This document shows positions 39,053-48,203 of a stretch of 64,000 nucleotides of DNA, piece by piece. The notes under the pieces were generated by a model that did no database searches, was not told where the DNA came from, and saw nothing but the letters and a program-made list of their open reading frames with translations. How positions within the stretch are numbered: the stretch's first letter is position 1; each line of letters starts with the position of its first letter. The position numbers and the translations under genes were made by a program. The DNA comes from Pseudovibrio sp. M1P-2-3 (GTDB taxonomy: Bacteria > Pseudomonadota > Alphaproteobacteria > Rhizobiales > Stappiaceae): assembly GCF_031501865.1 (NCBI RefSeq), contig NZ_JARRCW010000001.1:4168001-4232000 (forward strand), given 5' to 3'.

Positions 39053-39895
39053 TAGGCTCCGGACCCATAAAAGTATTTGTCATTTAAACTGAGTTATGAT
39101 TCAAGCTCTCCAACAGGAGAGAATAATGCCGTGTTCCCATTTTTGGCTTTCACAAGACCAGTTTGATCAAATAAAACCATACCTTCCTACCAACACACGG
39201 GGTAAAGCTCGGGTGGATGATCGCCGCGTAATCAGTGGTATTATTCATGTTCTCAAATCCGGATGTCGTTGGGTTGATGCTCCTGAAATTTATGGCCCCA
39301 GAAAGACGCTCTATAACAGGTTTGTTCGTTGGGCGGCGAAAGGCGTGTGGGAATCACTGTTTACGGCTTTAGCAGCGGCAGACGGACCTCCCGCCCATAT
39401 CATGATCGATAGCACAGCAGTGAAAGCACACCGCTGTTCTTCAGGCGGTAAAGGGGGGCGAAAACTCAGGCCATAGGCCGTTCACGCGGTGGCCGGACAA
39501 CAAAAATCCATGCTTTAACGGATGCAGCATGCCGCCCCCTCAGGTTTCTACTGACAGGCGGCCAAGTGGCTGACTGCTTTGCGGCAAAGCTGTTGTTGGA
39601 AAAACTGCCTGAGTGCCGTATGCTACACGCTGATAAAGCCTATGACAGTGATGCTTTACGCAAGTAAATCGAAGAACAAGGCGCTGTACCCAACATCCCG
39701 CCAAAAGCCAATCGAAAGTGGAAAAACTGCTTTTCACCAACCCTTTACAAGGATCGCAATGCCATTGAACGGATGTTTTGTAGGATCAAGGATTTCCGCA
39801 GGATCGCAACTAGATATGATCGAAGCGCAAAGAACTTTCTTTCCGCGCTCAGTCTAGTCGCCGCTATCTGTTACTGGTTATGAGTCTGGACCCTA
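39053..39895 (+). mobile_element. IS5/IS427-type element with decayed transposase
   Basis: Inverted ends TAGGCTCCGGACCCATAA and complement TAGGGTCCAGACTCATAA. OrfA (39096-39476) reads DQFDQIKPYLPTNTRGKAR and IMIDSTAVKAHRCSSGGKGG, then stops. The rest continues in another frame: GRSRGGRTTKIHALTDA, RMLHADKAYDSDALRK then TAA (probably from a Gln codon), and YKDRNAIERMFCRIKDFRR. The first frame change may be the programmed shift known in this group; the TAA at 39666 is a real lesion. Confidence 0.78.
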
Positions 39896-40433
39896 GTGGA
39901 AACAGCTTCAGGTAAGTTGGTAGTGTCAACAAACATTCGCACTTTTTGTTTTCAAGTAACGGCTCCGGTTTGATCCTCTATGTTTTCAAAGAGTGGCTTC
40001 ATGTTCATATAGCGCTACGTCGCCCAAGTGGTTCCAGCTATGTGTCTTAACCTTGTAGCTGCAAGGTCAAGCGATGCCCGATCCATCAATACCCCCTCAG
40101 TCGTCAGGATAATTGAATCAGAATACCTGCGAAAACTCCAGAGTTAATAGAGGTCCTCAGCTTCGATGAAAACGAGTAACAAATAAACTTCATATCATAG
40201 AAAGAAATGTATATAGAGTTGCTCACTGTAAATATTAATTTAGGTACAAAATATTCTAGACCCTACATAATCGAAAGGGATCTCAAAGAAATAAACGCTG
40301 ATTCTCGGAGAAAGTATGCAAGAGTGATATTTTGTGACATTGGGGGCAGAATAACATCTCTAAGCATCACTATTTGAACAGCACTATAATTGAAGATTCC
40401 TTGGTTAACGTACCTATATAATGAGGAAAGTTT
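39896..40433. other. IS256 terminal remnant and spacer before the glycan locus
   Basis: From 39919 to about 40080 the sequence is the reversed end of an IS256-type element: it begins GGTAGTGTCAA and matches, in complement, the 3' end of the IS256 copy near 56945-57069. The remaining 350 bases up to 40433 are AT-rich with no gene; they should hold the promoter of the polysaccharide operon. Confidence 0.6.
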
Positions 40434-42983
40434 GTGGCTAGGCAAGCGCTTATACGTCGATTCGTTTCAAATACTGTACTTAGTATTTTTAGGCGAAGAT
40501 CATTTTCAATTTTGGAACAGAAGTTTCACCCTGAGAGTTTTCATTTCGGTATTGAACGCTGCAGCATAAACTCATTGACATATATAAATGGCTGGGCTTT
40601 TTTCCTTGATAGTCAGATCATATCTGTTGACCTTGTTCCACTTTATAAAGGTGAGGAAGATATCGATCATATAGTTAGATTGGATAAGCTTGAAAGACGT
40701 GATGACATTGGTGAGCATTTCAATAACGCATATGCATCTTTATCTGGTTTTAGGTTTATTCTAGAGGACCATGGGCAACAACAGATAAATGTAGAGATAT
40801 GCTTTCACTCGAGTGCTGGGCAATCAAGCAGAATCCGACTTAGATTGTACCGTGACCCATTCCTAACTCCAAAAGCAATATTTGCAAATACGCAAATAAT
40901 TTCAATAAAGAATCTTAAATCAGCAACAAAAATGCTATTCATGGGTAACTGGAAAGGTATTCGAAAGTATATCTTAGAACAGGCATTTAGTGAAAAAGGC
41001 GAAGAGTTACTTAGTTTAGACAGGATCGCTGAGGTCGAGCTATCTTCTCATAATAATTGCAATACTGTCGCCATTATAGTCCCCATCTATAACGGATCCC
41101 AATACTTAGAAAAATTATTCGAGAGCTTGCATAAAAACACAGTTGGAAAGTTCAAACTTATCGTCATTAATGATGGAAGTTCTGACCCGCTTGTGAGTAA
41201 AATTCTTAATCTCCACTTAAAAAATTTTGAAGATTGCAAATTTATTGATCGGTATGAGAACCGTGGCTTTGTATCGACTGTGAATGAAGCTAGCAAATAT
41301 GCGGATGGTGACTTTATTGTACTAAATACCGACGTTGTTGTTCCACCGAATTGGCTTGAGCGTTTGATGGCGCCATTATACAACGATGCAAGAGTTGCAA
41401 GCATTACACCGTTTTCAAACTCCGCTACAATTTTGAGCTTTCCCGATTTTCCTAAAGACAGTGAAATGTACAATGGTTACTCAGTTAAGGAGATTGACGA
41501 AGCGTTTCAAAAAATCGGGTTTGCTAAATCTCCTGATGAAATTCCAACAGGCGTCGGATTTTGTATGGCCATAAATGGTCGTGTATGGCGCACAATTGGA
41601 GGTTTTGATGAAGAAACTTTTGGCTTGGGTTATGGTGAGGAAAATGACTGGTGTCAGCGCGCTATTGCTCATGGTTACAGAAATGTAATCGCTAGAAATC
41701 TATTTGTTCAGCATGACCATGGCGGCTCATTTGGCCCCAAGAAAAAAGCCCTACTATTAAAGCAAAACCTAATTAAGCTTAATGCTAAGCACTCTGGGTA
41801 CGACAATTCAGTCAAAGAGTTTATTGCCCAGGATTCTTTAAAAGTTTATCGCGCAATTGCCAAATATCTGCTGGACTTTAGAGAGAACAATCTAACACTA
41901 ATAGTGGACCACAATGTTGGTGGAGGAGCTAATGTATTCCGAGAGAAACTTATTTCTGATCTCATAGCCAGTAACGGTGCGGTTGCGCTTGTATACCCAG
42001 CAAACAAACAGGACAAAGTTATCATTGAATTGTTGACGAGTGTAAGCGACAAGAATATATTTACTGTCAGTCTTCAAAATTTTTTATATGTATTTAGTAG
42101 CGTTTTGGAGCCTAAGAAAATATTCTTTAATAACGCCTATAGTTATTCTGACCCACTCAAAATTGCAAAAATATTAGGAGAGTTACAGAGCAGAAGCGGT
42201 GCTGATTTTTCAGTGGCTTATCATGATTTCTATACTTTATGCCCATCTCAAACATTAATTGGGCATGATGGGCGGTTTTGTGACCTTCCCGCGCAATCGG
42301 TTTGCCACAAATGCATTCCTAAAAATATATATGCTAACAACCCTCAGCATAATGCAATTAATAAATGGCGAGATATATGGGGGCATCTCCTACGTAAAGC
42401 GTCCAAGATCACTTGCTATTCTAATGATAGCCGGGAGCACCTTCTCTCAATTTTCCCAGAGCTGTCTGATGCAGTTGTCGTTCAGCCTCATAAGTTACCC
42501 GCAAAATTCAATAAAATACCAAAAGTTATGGTAACCGGTCAGCTCACAATTGGTGTAATCGGGGCTATTGGATACCAAAAAGGCAGCGAGGTAGTGAAAG
42601 GCCTAGTTGATTATATTCAGAAAAATGAGATCAACGCTGAGATAGTAGTTCTGGGTGTTTTAAACGGTGGGAAAGCCAGTCGTGCCTTAAGAATACATGG
42701 AAGGTATAAAACCGAAGATCTACCAGATCTTGTTGAAAAATATAGCGTTGATGTTTGCCTTATGCCTTCCATATGGCCTGAAACCTTTTCTTATGTCACA
42801 GAAGAAATTATGACAATGAAGATGCCAATCGTAGCCTTTGATATTGGGGCGCCTGCGGAAAGGGTAAAGAGTTACCACAAGGGGCGGCTGCTAAGTTTGT
42901 CACATGCTAACGAGTACGGTATGATTTTTGATACTATAAAGGGCGCTCATATGACGCTAGTAAACACAAAGGGTAAACACTAA
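40434..42983 (+). CDS. Two-domain glycosyltransferase (GT2 plus GT4-like)
   Basis: 849 residues from GTG 40434, with GAGGA upstream. Residues 1-200 are a domain I do not recognise. From about 213 there is a GT2 catalytic domain: IVPIYNGSQYLEKLFESL, VINDGSSDPLV, LNTDVVVPPNWLERL (metal-binding DXD-type) and GGFDEETFGLGYGEENDWCQRA. From about 490 a GT4-like Rossmann domain follows with HNVGGGANVFREKL, YHDFYTLCPSQTLIG and the Glu-switch PSIWPETFSYVTEEIM. The protein can probably add two sugars in succession. First gene of the locus, and its stop overlaps the next ATG. Confidence 0.85.
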   Translation: MARQALIRRFVSNTVLSIFRRRSFSILEQKFHPESFHFGIERCSINSLTYINGWAFFLDSQIISVDLVPLYKGEEDIDHIVRLDKLERRDDIGEHFNNAYASLSGFRFILEDHGQQQINVEICFHSSAGQSSRIRLRLYRDPFLTPKAIFANTQIISIKNLKSATKMLFMGNWKGIRKYILEQAFSEKGEELLSLDRIAEVELSSHNNCNTVAIIVPIYNGSQYLEKLFESLHKNTVGKFKLIVINDGSSDPLVSKILNLHLKNFEDCKFIDRYENRGFVSTVNEASKYADGDFIVLNTDVVVPPNWLERLMAPLYNDARVASITPFSNSATILSFPDFPKDSEMYNGYSVKEIDEAFQKIGFAKSPDEIPTGVGFCMAINGRVWRTIGGFDEETFGLGYGEENDWCQRAIAHGYRNVIARNLFVQHDHGGSFGPKKKALLLKQNLIKLNAKHSGYDNSVKEFIAQDSLKVYRAIAKYLLDFRENNLTLIVDHNVGGGANVFREKLISDLIASNGAVALVYPANKQDKVIIELLTSVSDKNIFTVSLQNFLYVFSSVLEPKKIFFNNAYSYSDPLKIAKILGELQSRSGADFSVAYHDFYTLCPSQTLIGHDGRFCDLPAQSVCHKCIPKNIYANNPQHNAINKWRDIWGHLLRKASKITCYSNDSREHLLSIFPELSDAVVVQPHKLPAKFNKIPKVMVTGQLTIGVIGAIGYQKGSEVVKGLVDYIQKNEINAEIVVLGVLNGGKASRALRIHGRYKTEDLPDLVEKYSVDVCLMPSIWPETFSYVTEEIMTMKMPIVAFDIGAPAERVKSYHKGRLLSLSHANEYGMIFDTIKGAHMTLVNTKGKH

Positions 42984-43969
42984 TGTCTAGGCGCGCTATA
43001 GTTCATATAGGTGCAGGTAAATGCGGTAGTTCCTCTTTGCAGAGTTTCCTTTCTAAAAATACACTACTCAAATCTAGAGCTGGTATAACTTTTGAATATC
43101 TGTGCCTTAGATCTAATTCGAAAGTCATGTCAGGATCGCAAATTACCAAAACTGCAGATAGTTCAGTTTTTGGATATTGCACATCGGATAACTCTATAGA
43201 AAGTCTAGATAAATCTATTGAATCATTCGCTCGTCTCGAGCAGGGAAAAGTACCTATTATTTCATGTGAAGGATGGGTTAATCTGTTTGAGAAAATCAAC
43301 CAGTCTGAGTTGTTTCCTAGACTTGATGTGGATGCCGATATAGTTTTGTATATTCGGCCTCCTCTTGAGTGGCTAAATAGTGCTTTTTGGCAATGGGGCG
43401 CTTGGACTAATGCAACATTGGATCGTTGGCTTAACTCCAATATCGAGAAGGCGAACTGGTCTCGTTATATAGATAAATGGGAGAAAGTATGTGGAGTTAA
43501 AAGTGTTAATGTGAGGCTTGCGACGACAGATGTCGTAGCTGACTTTATGTCTTTTCTAGAAGTAGACAAGTTTAAAATTTCTCATTCAAATAACTTTAGT
43601 TCAAGTCCTGATTTGCTTAGATTCCTGTTGAGAAACCGAAAATACAGAGAGGGGCCTCATCACCCTCACTATGAATTTGTAGTAAATAAATTTCTCAACC
43701 TGCAGCGTTCCCAAGCCCCTTGGGTCCTCCCCGAGGAGTTTCAGAAAAGAGCCCTTTCTCATTTGAGAGGTGATCAATTAACTCTGGAGAAAAAAATCAC
43801 AAGAGAAATGTGGCAAAAAATCGAGAACGATCAACGATGGTGGGATCAGTCAGTGTATGCTGAAAAGCAAATATTGAAGCCGAATGATGAGAGTAATCTG
43901 GAAAGCGCTGATCGACTAATATCATCTTTGATCGAAAAAATTAATTTAAGTAAATTAGATATAAATTAA
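42983..43969 (+). CDS. Sulfotransferase-like protein
   Basis: 328 residues. The N-terminus IVHIGAGKCGSSSLQSFLSKN is a PAPS-binding type P-loop (5'-phosphosulfate loop) seen in sulfotransferase-fold proteins of glycan loci, and VLYIRPPLEWLNSAFWQWGAW corresponds to the 3'-phosphate region (R...S). No membrane segment. Likely modifies a sugar of the glycan. ATG overlaps the preceding stop by one base. Confidence 0.7.
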   Translation: MSRRAIVHIGAGKCGSSSLQSFLSKNTLLKSRAGITFEYLCLRSNSKVMSGSQITKTADSSVFGYCTSDNSIESLDKSIESFARLEQGKVPIISCEGWVNLFEKINQSELFPRLDVDADIVLYIRPPLEWLNSAFWQWGAWTNATLDRWLNSNIEKANWSRYIDKWEKVCGVKSVNVRLATTDVVADFMSFLEVDKFKISHSNNFSSSPDLLRFLLRNRKYREGPHHPHYEFVVNKFLNLQRSQAPWVLPEEFQKRALSHLRGDQLTLEKKITREMWQKIENDQRWWDQSVYAEKQILKPNDESNLESADRLISSLIEKINLSKLDIN

Positions 43970-43980
43970 ACGAGCAAATT

Positions 43981-44751
43981 ATGGACCGTGAAAAGTTGAC
44001 AGAATTCTGTGTACATAAAGAAAATATTGAGAAATTCTTCGGAAAACACAACTGTGACCTAAAAACGTTGGGGCTAGAATGTCACTCCATTACTTTACTT
44101 GTTTTTACAAATAGAAGTGGCTCTAATTTGCTTGGAAATTATCTCGCTTCAACTAGTGAATATTTTGGATTCGAAGAGTTTTTAAACTATGACACTGTTA
44201 TTACTCGATCGAAAAATAATAAAATTGAGAGTTTTGCGGACTATTTTCGATTCCTATCGCAAAGTGATAGTGGCTGTACGCTAGGGATAAAGGCATCGAT
44301 CAACCAAGTCAAAATGTTAGACTATTTTGGATTATTCGAATCTGGTGTAGAAGTCCGAGATTGGATCTCTATAAAAAGAGAGGATATATTAGGTCAAGCG
44401 ATTTCTTGGGTAATAGCTCAGCAAACAAAGCAGTGGGCATCGTTTCAAAAAAATTCTTCTAATGTAATTACCTATGATTTCAATGCTATTCACAATGCAA
44501 TTAAGTACTTTACTCATCAATATGAACTAATTGACAATTACTTTAAGCAAATAGATGGCCGAAAGTTTCAATTAACCTATGAAGAACTGGTGAAAAGTCC
44601 AGAAGCTGCTATAGGTAATATCACTCACCTGCCGGCGAATTTCAAGTTTAAACAAGAAGTGATAAAGTTTAAAAAACAAGCAAATGAAATAAATGATAGA
44701 TTTCGTTATAAGTATGTTGAAGATTTAAAGTCATTGGGAGTAATTAGTTAA
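43981..44751 (+). CDS. Stf0-type sulfotransferase
   Basis: 256 residues. The 5'-phosphosulfate loop FTNRSGSNLLGNYLAST, EYFGFEEFLNY, GIKASINQVKMLDYF and ISIKREDILGQAISWVIAQQTKQW match the Stf0 (trehalose/LPS sulfotransferase) pattern, the last with the Arg and Gln-rich helix. Transfers sulfate from PAPS to a sugar hydroxyl. Immediately abuts rmlA (stop and ATG adjacent). Confidence 0.8.
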   Translation: MDREKLTEFCVHKENIEKFFGKHNCDLKTLGLECHSITLLVFTNRSGSNLLGNYLASTSEYFGFEEFLNYDTVITRSKNNKIESFADYFRFLSQSDSGCTLGIKASINQVKMLDYFGLFESGVEVRDWISIKREDILGQAISWVIAQQTKQWASFQKNSSNVITYDFNAIHNAIKYFTHQYELIDNYFKQIDGRKFQLTYEELVKSPEAAIGNITHLPANFKFKQEVIKFKKQANEINDRFRYKYVEDLKSLGVIS

Positions 44752-45651
44752 ATGAAAGGTATAATACTAGCTGGTGGTTTAGGTACTCGTCTTCATCCCG
44801 TAACGCAGGTTGTGAGTAAGCAATTGCTTCCTGTCTACGATAAGCCAATGATTTATTATTCTCTTTCAACCTTGATGCTATCGGGTGTAAAGGAAATACT
44901 AATTATTTCATCCTCCCAAGCCTTATCTTTATATCAATCTCTTTTGGGGACTGGCGAACAGTGGGGAGTTGAACTTTCGTATGTGGCACAGCCAAAGCCA
45001 GATGGGCTTGCGCAAGCCTTTATACTGGGAGAGGAGTTTATTGATGGAGAATCATGTGCTCTTGCGTTGGGAGATAATATCTTTCACGCTGCTGGCTTCT
45101 CTAAGTTGTTAAGACAGGCTGCATTAAATAAAAATGGCGCTAGTGTTTTTGCTTACCCGGTGGCAAACGCAAGTGCATTTGGTGTTGTTGAAATGGATGA
45201 AAATGGAAAGGCAATTTCAATTGAAGAAAAGCCGTGTCAACCAAAAAGTAATCTCGCGGTCACTGGGTTATATTTCTATGATGAAAGAGTTGTAGAATTA
45301 GCGAAGAAAGTGAAGCCTTCTCAGCGGGGTGAATTGGAAATCACTTCCATTAACGAAGCTTATATGCGTGAAGGGCTACTGAATGTCATTCAACTCAACC
45401 GTGGAACGGCTTGGCTTGATACTGGTACGGTTGATAGCCTGCTTGCTGCGGCAAATTTTGTTCAAACTGTAGAGACACGCCAAGGATTTAAGATCGCTTG
45501 CCCTGAAGAAATTGCTTGGAGGCTTGGATACATTAGTGATGGTGATTTGGGTAAACTGGCCCAATCATATCGTAACTCTTACGGTGAATATTTGCACACC
45601 CTTCTTGTGAACAAAGAGCAATATGCGCTCACACTGATGGAAGAGCAATAA
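44752..45651 (+). CDS. rmlA: Glucose-1-phosphate thymidylyltransferase
   Basis: dTTP + glucose-1-phosphate to dTDP-glucose, first step of dTDP-L-rhamnose synthesis. 299 residues. [34 protein letters not shown] and the metal/sugar-binding [33 protein letters not shown] and [11 protein letters not shown] are present. Order in this locus is rmlA-rmlC-rmlB-rmlD. Confidence 0.97.
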   Translation: MKGIILAGGLGTRLHPVTQVVSKQLLPVYDKPMIYYSLSTLMLSGVKEILIISSSQALSLYQSLLGTGEQWGVELSYVAQPKPDGLAQAFILGEEFIDGESCALALGDNIFHAAGFSKLLRQAALNKNGASVFAYPVANASAFGVVEMDENGKAISIEEKPCQPKSNLAVTGLYFYDERVVELAKKVKPSQRGELEITSINEAYMREGLLNVIQLNRGTAWLDTGTVDSLLAAANFVQTVETRQGFKIACPEEIAWRLGYISDGDLGKLAQSYRNSYGEYLHTLLVNKEQYALTLMEEQ

Positions 45652-45655
45652 TTTT

Positions 45656-46213
45656 ATGAATGCCGAACGTTTTTTAATTGATGGTCCAATAGCATTTACT
45701 CCTAGCAAGTTTGGGGATGATCGCGGTTTCTTTTCTGAAGTTTATAATGCAGAAAGGTACAGAGTAGCAGGACTGGAAGCGGATTTTGTTCAAGATAATC
45801 ACTCTTTTTCAACTTCGAAGGGAGTCATTCGGGGGCTTCATTTCCAAACAGAACCGCACGCTCAAGGAAAGTTGGTCAGAGTGACCAGAGGTGCCGTGCT
45901 AGATGTGATTGTCGATATTCGGTCAGGTTCGCCAACTTATGGGCAACATATTAAGGTTGAGCTTTCTGCCGAGAACTGGAAACAGCTTTGGGTTCCAGTT
46001 GGATTTGCTCATGGCTTTTGCACCTTAACCGAAGAAGTTGAATTTCTTTATAAAGTAACAGGCCTCTATTCGAAAGAGTGTGATCGCGGACTCGCATTTG
46101 ATGATCCAGATCTTGGAATAGACTGGCCTATTTCAAATGTTGGGCCAATTCTTTCCGAAAAAGATCGTCAACATCCTAGGTTGCGCCAGTTGCCAGAATA
46201 TTTTACCTATTAA
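45656..46213 (+). CDS. rmlC: dTDP-4-dehydrorhamnose 3,5-epimerase
   Basis: 185-residue cupin. DDRGFFSEVYN, QDNHSFSTSKGVIRGLHFQ with the catalytic His, VLDVIVDIRSGSPTYG and WVPVGFAHGFCTL are the RmlC signatures. Third step of the rhamnose pathway. Confidence 0.95.
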   Translation: MNAERFLIDGPIAFTPSKFGDDRGFFSEVYNAERYRVAGLEADFVQDNHSFSTSKGVIRGLHFQTEPHAQGKLVRVTRGAVLDVIVDIRSGSPTYGQHIKVELSAENWKQLWVPVGFAHGFCTLTEEVEFLYKVTGLYSKECDRGLAFDDPDLGIDWPISNVGPILSEKDRQHPRLRQLPEYFTY

Positions 46214-46237
46214 TTTAATTAAAACTTAGGATTTGTT

Positions 46238-47302
46238 ATGAAAGTTTTTGTAACTGGAGGAGCGGGATTTATAGGCTCCGCGGTATGTCGGTACTTGGTA
46301 AAAGAGCTGAATGTTGAGACAGTCAATATTGACAAGTTGACTTATGCGGGCAATCAAGATTCTCTTAAGGAAATTGAAGATAGTCCAATTTATTTTTTTG
46401 AAAAAGTAGATGTGTGCGACCGGCAGGCGTTAAGTAGTCTCTTTTCCAAGTATCAACCTGATGCAGTCATGCATTTAGCAGCCGAAAGTCACGTTGATCG
46501 ATCCATTACTGGGTCTGCAGAGTTTATTGAAACAAATATTGGTGGAACTTTCACGTTTCTTGAAGCAGCGCGGGAGTATTTTGTAAACCTGCCAGAAAAC
46601 CGAAAAACGGATTTTCGTTTTCTTCATGTCTCTACCGATGAAGTTTACGGATCGCTGGGGGGGGAGGGACACTTCTCTGAAGAGACCGCCTATGATCCCT
46701 CATCACCTTATTCCGCCTCTAAGGCTGCTTCGGATCATCTGGCAATGGCGTGGCAAAGAACCTATGGCCTTCCTGTGGTTATTTCTAATTGTTCAAATAA
46801 TTATGGCCCCTTTCACTTTCCTGAAAAGCTGATACCACTTGTGATTTTGAATGCGCTTGAAGGTAAGAGACTCCCAATTTTTGGTGATGGTTTGAATGTG
46901 CGTGACTGGTTGTACGTTGAAGATCATGCTCGTGCCTTATTCAAAATTATGATGGGTGGTTTGCCGGGTGAAAAGTACAATGTAGGCGGGCGTAATGAGC
47001 GCACGAATCTCGAAGTTGTTCAGGGTATTTGTGAGTTATTGGATGAGTTTGCACCAAAAGAGTATTCACATAAGGACCTAATAGAGTTTGTAGCGGATCG
47101 TCCTGGGCATGATGCTAGATATGCAATTGATGCAACCAAATTGGAGACGGAACTCGGCTGGGAAGCTCAAGAAAACTTTGACACTGGACTACGCAAAACG
47201 GTGCAGTGGTATCTAGAAAATGAAAATTGGTGGCGCCCACTCAGGGATGGCCGTTACAGTGGTGAACGGCTAGGGCTGTTGAAAGAGAGTAATGTCGCAT
47301 GA
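46238..47302 (+). CDS. rmlB: dTDP-glucose 4,6-dehydratase
   Basis: 354-residue extended [18 protein letters not shown] (NAD binding), [24 protein letters not shown] with catalytic Thr-Asp-Glu, [15 protein letters not shown] (YxxxK) and NCSNNYGP are all there. Second step of the pathway. Its stop overlaps the rmlD ATG (ATGA). Confidence 0.97.
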   Translation: MKVFVTGGAGFIGSAVCRYLVKELNVETVNIDKLTYAGNQDSLKEIEDSPIYFFEKVDVCDRQALSSLFSKYQPDAVMHLAAESHVDRSITGSAEFIETNIGGTFTFLEAAREYFVNLPENRKTDFRFLHVSTDEVYGSLGGEGHFSEETAYDPSSPYSASKAASDHLAMAWQRTYGLPVVISNCSNNYGPFHFPEKLIPLVILNALEGKRLPIFGDGLNVRDWLYVEDHARALFKIMMGGLPGEKYNVGGRNERTNLEVVQGICELLDEFAPKEYSHKDLIEFVADRPGHDARYAIDATKLETELGWEAQENFDTGLRKTVQWYLENENWWRPLRDGRYSGERLGLLKESNVA

Positions 47303-48183
47303 GTTCGCTACGCATCCTAGTTATCGGTAGAAATGGGCAGGTGGCTAGAAGCTTACAATATCGTGCAGAGCTGCAAGGTATTCCAATACTCTGTGTGGGA
47401 AGAGAGCAGTACGATCTGTCGCGGGCGGCAAGAATGCCAGTAGAGGTGGAAGGTTTCCGACCAACTATCGTGGTTAATGCGGCTGCCTATACGGCAGTAG
47501 ATAAAGCCGAAAATGATCAAGAAGCAGCTTATGCGTTGAACTCAGTTGGGCCCACAGTGCTCGCGGGCTTGCTTCGAGAAAACAATCTGCCCTTTATTCA
47601 TATATCCACAGATTACGTATTTGACGGATCAAAGGCCGACGGCCCTTATAGGGAAAGTGATCCAACGAGCCCACTAGGAGTGTACGGTAAGAGTAAACTG
47701 GCAGGTGAGGAGGGGGTCTTAAAGGAATATCCCCAAACAGTAATTCTGCGCACTTCCTGGGTCTATAGTCCTTTCGGAAATAATTTCGTCAAGACAATGC
47801 TACGACTTTCTGAGACGCGTAGTGAAATCTCTGTAGTTGATGATCAGTATGGCTGCCCGACAAGTGCTTTAGATCTTGCTGAGGCAATTATCAAAATTGC
47901 TAGTGAGGTATTGGAGAATCCTACTGGAGATTATGGAGGTGTCTATCATCTGTGTGGTGGCGGCGAAGCAACTTGGCGTGCCTTAGCTGAAGAGACTTTC
48001 AAAGCCGCTGGAATAGAATGTAAAGTACATCCGATTACGACTGCTGAATTTGCAACACCTGCAAAAAGGCCTCTCAATTCCAGGTTGATTGGTGTTAGAG
48101 CTGCGGAAGTATTTCGATTAGAGCTCAAACCTTGGAAGCATGCTCTCAATTTAGTATTGAAGCACTTAACCAATAAAAATTGA
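47299..48183 (+). CDS. rmlD: dTDP-4-dehydrorhamnose reductase
   Basis: 294 residues. [60 protein letters not shown] and [13 protein letters not shown] (YxxxK) identify it. NADPH-dependent last step giving dTDP-L-rhamnose, so rhamnose is predicted in the glycan. Confidence 0.95.
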   Translation: MSSLRILVIGRNGQVARSLQYRAELQGIPILCVGREQYDLSRAARMPVEVEGFRPTIVVNAAAYTAVDKAENDQEAAYALNSVGPTVLAGLLRENNLPFIHISTDYVFDGSKADGPYRESDPTSPLGVYGKSKLAGEEGVLKEYPQTVILRTSWVYSPFGNNFVKTMLRLSETRSEISVVDDQYGCPTSALDLAEAIIKIASEVLENPTGDYGGVYHLCGGGEATWRALAEETFKAAGIECKVHPITTAEFATPAKRPLNSRLIGVRAAEVFRLELKPWKHALNLVLKHLTNKN

Positions 48184-48203
48184 AGCAATTTACGGAAATA
48201 AAT

